Shown here one piece after another: positions 60,058-64,000 of a DNA stretch of 64,000 nt (the stretch's first letter is position 1; every line of letters begins with the position of its first letter). The position numbers were made by a program, and so were the translations under genes. Origin of the DNA: Limnanthes douglasii subsp. nivea (lineage: Eukaryota; Streptophyta; Magnoliopsida; Brassicales; Limnanthaceae); the NCBI GenBank assembly GCA_036936605.1, contig JAUPFV010000005.1:8704589-8768588 (forward strand), read 5' to 3'. Below the pieces are notes generated by a model. The model saw nothing but the letters and a program-made list of their open reading frames with translations. It made no database searches and was not told the DNA's origin.

Positions 60058-60147
60058 ATGAATATAGCTTCTTGGAATGTGCGGTGTTTAAATGACCCTA
60101 TCAGACAAAAAGTTGTCACTGATTTCATTATTCGTAACCATATCTCA
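60058..60147 (+). pseudogene. LINE-B endonuclease start, inverted
   Basis: MNIASWNVRCLNDPIRQKVV then TDFIIRNHIS, ending at the breakpoint. It continues logically as ISLIVLVETKV on the minus strand at 57932. The Asn of SWNVR, part of the active site, is present. Confidence 0.88.
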
Positions 60148-60191
60148 ACTATGATATATTCATATTATACTCTATTATCAACTGCTTTTAT
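60148..60191. repeat. Filler and right target-site duplication of LINE-B
   Basis: 60148-60179 is extra sequence: TATGATATATTCATATTA at about 60150-60167 is repeated at about 60189-60206 in the flank, so it looks copied from the target side. 60180-60191 is AACTGCTTTTAT, the match to 54093-54104. Confidence 0.65.
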
Positions 60192-61007
60192 GATATATTC
60201 ATATTAATTTTTCGTTAAATATCGGTTTATAATGGATAAACCAGGTTGTGTAGATTTGAAGTCTCAACTATGATGTGCTGGAAATTTTGTTTAAATTAAA
60301 AAGTGTTACGTCAACTCCTATCATAAATAAACATTCCTTAATTTTTCCATGGACTTTCATTTACTATTTTAGTAAAAGGAGTGACGGAAGTCTTCGTTGA
60401 TTTTCATGATCAAAAGAACTACTTTTATTTCCTCTATTACAGGAACCCGATTAGTACTATAACACATTCAAAATCAACTTCTAGAAGAAGTTAACAAATC
60501 ACGCGGAAGGAAATAGGGAGAAAAATACGAGAGATTTATTTTTGAAGCCGCTCATAATAAATACTACACTTTTGTTCTCTTTGTTGTGGATGTGTCATAT
60601 TTATGTCATGGAATTTAAATTTGTGTATGAATTCGATAGTATTAGTATTTTGTTGCAGTGGTTTTCTGATAGTTTATGGTCCACACCCAAACACAACGCA
60701 AGCAAGAAATAAAAAAGTATGAATGGCAAGAAAAGGACAAGAAGAAACTGGTACCTCTTCATCTGTCGACTGCCCCTACTTGACATTTCGCTCTCATCTC
60801 TCTCCCTCCTTATATTCCTCATCATCAATATGGTAAAATAAAATCATAATTATAATAACTAAATATAGCCATTAACAATGTATATTATAATTATAATAAT
60901 TAAACTTTAGACCATCAAAACAATAAATATATATACATTGACAGACGGTATTATAACCGAATTAGTGGCGTAAATGAGTTCGTAATAAAAAAACAAATGT
61001 TTTTTTT

Positions 61008-61110
61008 GGTTCGAGCCTGTTATTTTGTATCGTTTTATTTTGTTTGAGCTTATTGTTTTGTATGGTTTTATTTCGGTTTGAGCTTGTCGTTTTGTATGGT
61101 TTCATTCGCG
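61008..61110. repeat. 34-bp tandem repeat, three copies
   Basis: GGTTCGAGCCTGTTATTTTG, then GTTTGAGCTTATTGTTTTG, then GGTTTGAGCTTGTCGTTTTG, each followed by TATGGTTT or TATCGTTT. Confidence 0.85.
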
Positions 61111-61379
61111 GAGCAATTTACCAATTTAATATATCCAATCCAAAAAACTATTATAGTTTAATATTTAAAATTTCATAACTAAAATTCATAGAATATATAT
61201 ATATATATATATATTATTTATTTATTTGAAAATTTTATTTTCAAACATTAAATTTTTTTGAAAATACTTTTTATTTTGTTTTAAAACGGACAATACTAGA
61301 GCCATAAATGATTTTTCTAACAACTAAGTTAACATGGATTTTATATATAGCTTTTGGTTACAGATCTATCATTTTAAAA

Positions 61380-61600
61380 TTTCAATTTTACACTAGTCTC
61401 GCGTCTATCTAAAAAAATATTTTAAAATGTCTCGCATCTATGTTTAAATAATTTTAGAATGTTTTGCATCTTTGCACTTATCACTCGTCCCGCAACTATC
61501 TAAAAATTATTTTAGAGTGTTGCGCATCCTGTATGTATCTACAAAATATTTTATAAAATCTCGTGTGTAGCCTCTATAACGGGTCCCACGTTTATCTAAA
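61380..61600. repeat. Inverted copies of the TAGATGCGAGAC motif
   Basis: CTAGTCTCGCGTCTATCT, GTCTCGCATCTATG and related phrases every 40-60 bp. This is the reverse complement of the motif of the 53.3-53.8 kb minisatellite. Confidence 0.65.
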
Positions 61601-61605
61601 ACATA

Positions 61606-61853
61606 CTCCCTCCGTCTCATAATGTTAGACGTTTTAGGAGAAATATTTTGTCTCATATTAATAGTCGTTCTCTTTTTTTAAGGAAGTATTAATTACACAT
61701 CTTACACTTCCCACCAATAGTATTTTTATTGACTGCACAAACTTCTCATCCCACCAATCAAATTTATTTTTGTTTATTTTTTCAAAGCAATTATTGTTTT
61801 CCTTAATACTAGTGAAACAACATTAAACGTCTCTTATTATGAGACAGATAGAG
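61606..61853. mobile_element. Stowaway MITE (Tc1/mariner type)
   Basis: 248 bp bounded by TA on both sides (61604-61605, 61854-61855). Ends are CTCCCTCCGTCTCATAATG and CATAATAAGAGACG-like complement GTCTCTTATTATGAGACAG...GAG. The CTCCCTCCGT terminus and TA duplication define Stowaway. No ORF. Confidence 0.9.
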
Positions 61854-61855
61854 TA

Positions 61856-62574
61856 TTTTACAATGTCTCACATCTTTCATCTAAACGTCATCTCACATCT
61901 AGCAAAGCTATATAATAGATGCGAGACATTAGATATATAACAATGCTAGATGCGAGATGCGAGACATGACACAAGAGAGATACTTATCTAAAAAACATAA
62001 AAATGCATTACAACTTACTAGAAAATGCAGAGTTATTTTATTTCTCCAAACAATCCTTAATCCTAAATCTAAAATATATTCCAATCCAAATGCAAATTTC
62101 AACCAAAAATATTGATCGAAGAATAAAAATCAAAAAGTGAAAAAAGGGAAATCGTGAACAAAAAATGAAAAAAATGAAAATCGTGAAAAGCAAGAGAAAA
62201 AAAATCATGAAAAAAGAAGAAAAAACTTTTAGTAAAAATATTCACTAAAAAAGAAATAGAATCTTTAATGAAAATATTCGGTTAAAATCAATTACAATTT
62301 AAAAATAAGAAATAGATTTTTATAAAAAAAAAAGGTTTAAATTTATATAATTAGTAAAATATTTTGGGTATTATAAAAAGTAACTGAATATTAAATAGTA
62401 AATATAAAAATAAAATGAGTTTAAAAAATTATATAATAATAAATAACATTGTCTTTTGATATATTGATGCTTTAATCTAAAATATTTAATTACAAAAAGA
62501 TATTCAATAGTATTTGATAAACATGAACACATGCAAAAAAATAAATACGCGAGATGTATTCAACATCTCTAAAT
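61856..62574. other. AT-rich intergenic
   Basis: A few more TAGATGCGAGAC motifs at 61915-61975 and a purine-rich stretch (AAAAAGAAGAAAAAAC-type) at about 62140-62230. No gene seen. Confidence 0.5.
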
Positions 62575-62582
62575 ATATAAAT

Positions 62583-63000
62583 AGGTTTTGAACATTGGTT
62601 GGTATATGGACAATCGATTTTAGTGACACATAATTTATGGACTTTCAAAAGTTCGTTGGTAGTCCTTGAACTATCCAGTTTGGATAAAGTTAGTCCCCCA
62701 CATCTGGTGATTAATGTAAAGCTTCCATGTGGTACCATACTTAACATAAACTTGTATCGTCAATGGTTTATCGACTTTAATCTTGACTGCATTTGAACTT
62801 CAACCTAAAGTCGAGGGACGTTGATGATACAAGTTTCTACTAAGTATGGTGTCACGTGTTAGTTTTACATTAATCAATAGATGTGGGGACTGATTTTATA
62901 CAAACTGAATAGTCCATGGACTACCAATGGACGTTTGAAAGTCCAAAAACTATATGTCATTAAAAATGATACTCTAAGGACGAAATATTGTTCAAAACCT
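62583..63000. mobile_element. Fold-back MITE, 418 bp
   Basis: Nearly the whole element is an inverted repeat. AGGTTTTGAACA (62583) pairs with TGTTCAAAACCT (ends 63000). Inside, TTTATGGACTTTCAAAAG pairs with GTTTGAAAGTCCAAAAA, and TAGTCCCCCACATCTG pairs with AGATGTGGGGACTGA. Flanks ATATAAAT (62575-62582) and ATATAACT (63001-63008) match at 7 of 8 bases, which suggests an 8-bp target duplication. The two open frames in it are shadows of the arms. Confidence 0.82.
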
Positions 63001-63008
63001 ATATAACT

Positions 63009-64000
63009 ATTTGTAAAATTTTCAGACTTAATCTTTATAAAAACTTCAAATTTGAATATTTTTTTAGTTTGAGAGGGTTATTTTTATTTAACAAACATGC
63101 TGGATTATAATGCATCATCATCGATTTATTTTTATTTTTTTATAATAGTCTGGTCACTATATTTCAAAATTGGTATGATTTGATTGTTTATGGTTATATT
63201 TGTAATATTTTGACTTTTATATTTTAAAAATTATACATTTTTATCTATTTTTTACATATGATCAAAATAAAAATAATAAGAGAGTTACTAATAACTATGT
63301 GAGAAAAATTAAAATTACTCATAAGTCATAACCATCTGAATTTTGAAGGTTATCGAAAATCACATGTAACATAAATGTTTCGAACAATACTCTTAACACA
63401 CAAACACGCATGTGGTTCATTAATTAGTTGTTTTTAACATTTAAAACTATATATCTTTCAAACTCTAATTAAAAAATATTCAAAAACATATATATATATT
63501 CTAAACACGAACAAAATGAAATCCATAAGTGATATTGTAAAGAGATTTTTTGTTTTTTCTTCTTATTTTCGCAATCAAATCACACTTAATTTAGCAACTC
63601 GAATACATTTGTTTTTTAGAAAACAGATTATATGTAATTATGCAACTCGAACACATTTGTTTTTTCCATACTTATTTCACAACGAAAATCTTTTTCACGC
63701 AGCTAATTTATTCTTATTTACACAACATAGTTGCACATAATTTCATATCGAGAACTAATTTGTTTTTTTACAACTAAATTACACCTATTTACACAATTAG
63801 AACACAATCTGTTTTTTATAATAAAAAAATAAACATAAAAGTGCACATATTTTCACAACTACAATAAAGATAGTTATTTCATACACATCTAACACTTATT
63901 TTCACAAAATAATATTGTATTTTGTTTTTTGAGAACTTATTTAACAACCAAAGTCCTATTGCACAACTCTTTTCTTCTTATTAACGCAATTCATTTGTAA
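63009..64000. other. AT-rich end region with imperfect repeats
   Basis: From 63585 onward the phrases CAACTCGAA-ACATTTGTTTTTT and TATTTCACAAC recur at irregular spacing. A 74-codon frame at 63516-63740 is built from them. No gene seen. Confidence 0.45.

Larger units (their letters stand above)
54105..60179 (-). mobile_element. LINE-B, L1-type LINE with inverted 5' segment
   Basis: The 3' portion (54105-57932) lies on the minus strand: endonuclease, RT and C-terminal region, ending in a poly(A) seen as T-runs at 54104-54118. The 5' portion (57933-60147) lies on the plus strand: 5' UTR, ORF1 and the first about 30 codons of the endonuclease. The endonuclease breaks at the same CATATCTCA in both portions (57924-57932 complement; 60139-60147). 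A 12-bp repeat flanks the whole. This is the arrangement left by twin priming. Confidence 0.85.
60192..61605. other. AT-rich intergenic with short repeats
   Basis: No gene seen. It contains a 34-bp tandem repeat (61008-61110), a TA run (about 61194-61216) and the complement of the TAGATGCGAGAC motif cluster at 61380-61600 (CTCGCATCTATC, CTCGCGTCTATC and similar). Confidence 0.5.

Overview
The window is nuclear DNA of a flowering plant, most likely a dicot. It is AT-rich, intron-bearing and packed with nested plant retrotransposons. The organism cannot be named from the sequence. I recognise only two host genes: an INDETERMINATE DOMAIN (IDD) C2H2 zinc-finger transcription factor on the minus strand (CDS 37997-40747, three coding exons, 490 residues, first coding intron of GC-AG type), and a U14 box C/D snoRNA (19362-19486) with decayed U14 copies beside it and a plausible snoRNA-type promoter near 18.65-18.78 kb. 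Nearly everything else is transposable-element sequence.

Layout. 1-2028: unassigned flank. 2029-14002: Ty3/gypsy element (gypsy-1) with both LTRs and a 5-bp target duplication CCTAC. It keeps gag, protease, RT and RNase H relics, has no recognisable integrase, and carries a long antisense ORF. A minus-strand Ty1/copia fragment (8677-11152) sits in that antisense ORF between two 1.3-kb direct repeats. 14003-18213: old plus-strand LINE (LINE-A) with an antisense LINE block inside. 18.2-21.66 kb: U14 locus plus more antisense LINE relics. 21667-28626: second gypsy element (gypsy-2, minus strand, target duplication AAGAT), with its own antisense ORF and a 61-bp tandem array. 28.63-29.4 kb: continuation of a second, more decayed U14/LINE-relic copy, which gypsy-2 split. 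29.45-31.7 kb: copia-2 (minus). 31.7-36.6 kb: gypsy-3 (minus), with a possible LTR to about 37.5 kb. 38.0-40.9 kb: IDD gene. 42220-42963: non-autonomous hAT element with an 8-bp target duplication. 43.96-44.4 kb: fold-back element. 45.0-48.24 kb: copia-3 (plus), cut off at a TTA microsatellite. 48.75-51.82 kb: copia-4 (minus). 52.6-53.8 kb: minisatellite built on a TAGATGCGAGAC motif. 54105-60179: comparatively young LINE (LINE-B) whose 5' third is inverted, as expected from twin priming. 60.2-64 kb: AT-rich DNA with a Stowaway MITE (61606-61853), a fold-back MITE (62583-63000) and short repeats.

The most interesting items are the U14 snoRNA and its duplicated locus, the twin-primed LINE with matching breakpoints and target duplication, the shared antisense ORF in two gypsy elements, the 1.3-kb duplication bracketing a copia fragment, and the GC-AG intron of the IDD gene. 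I saw no evidence of an entirely new multi-gene system. Coordinates for decayed elements are approximate unless a terminal motif or target duplication is given.
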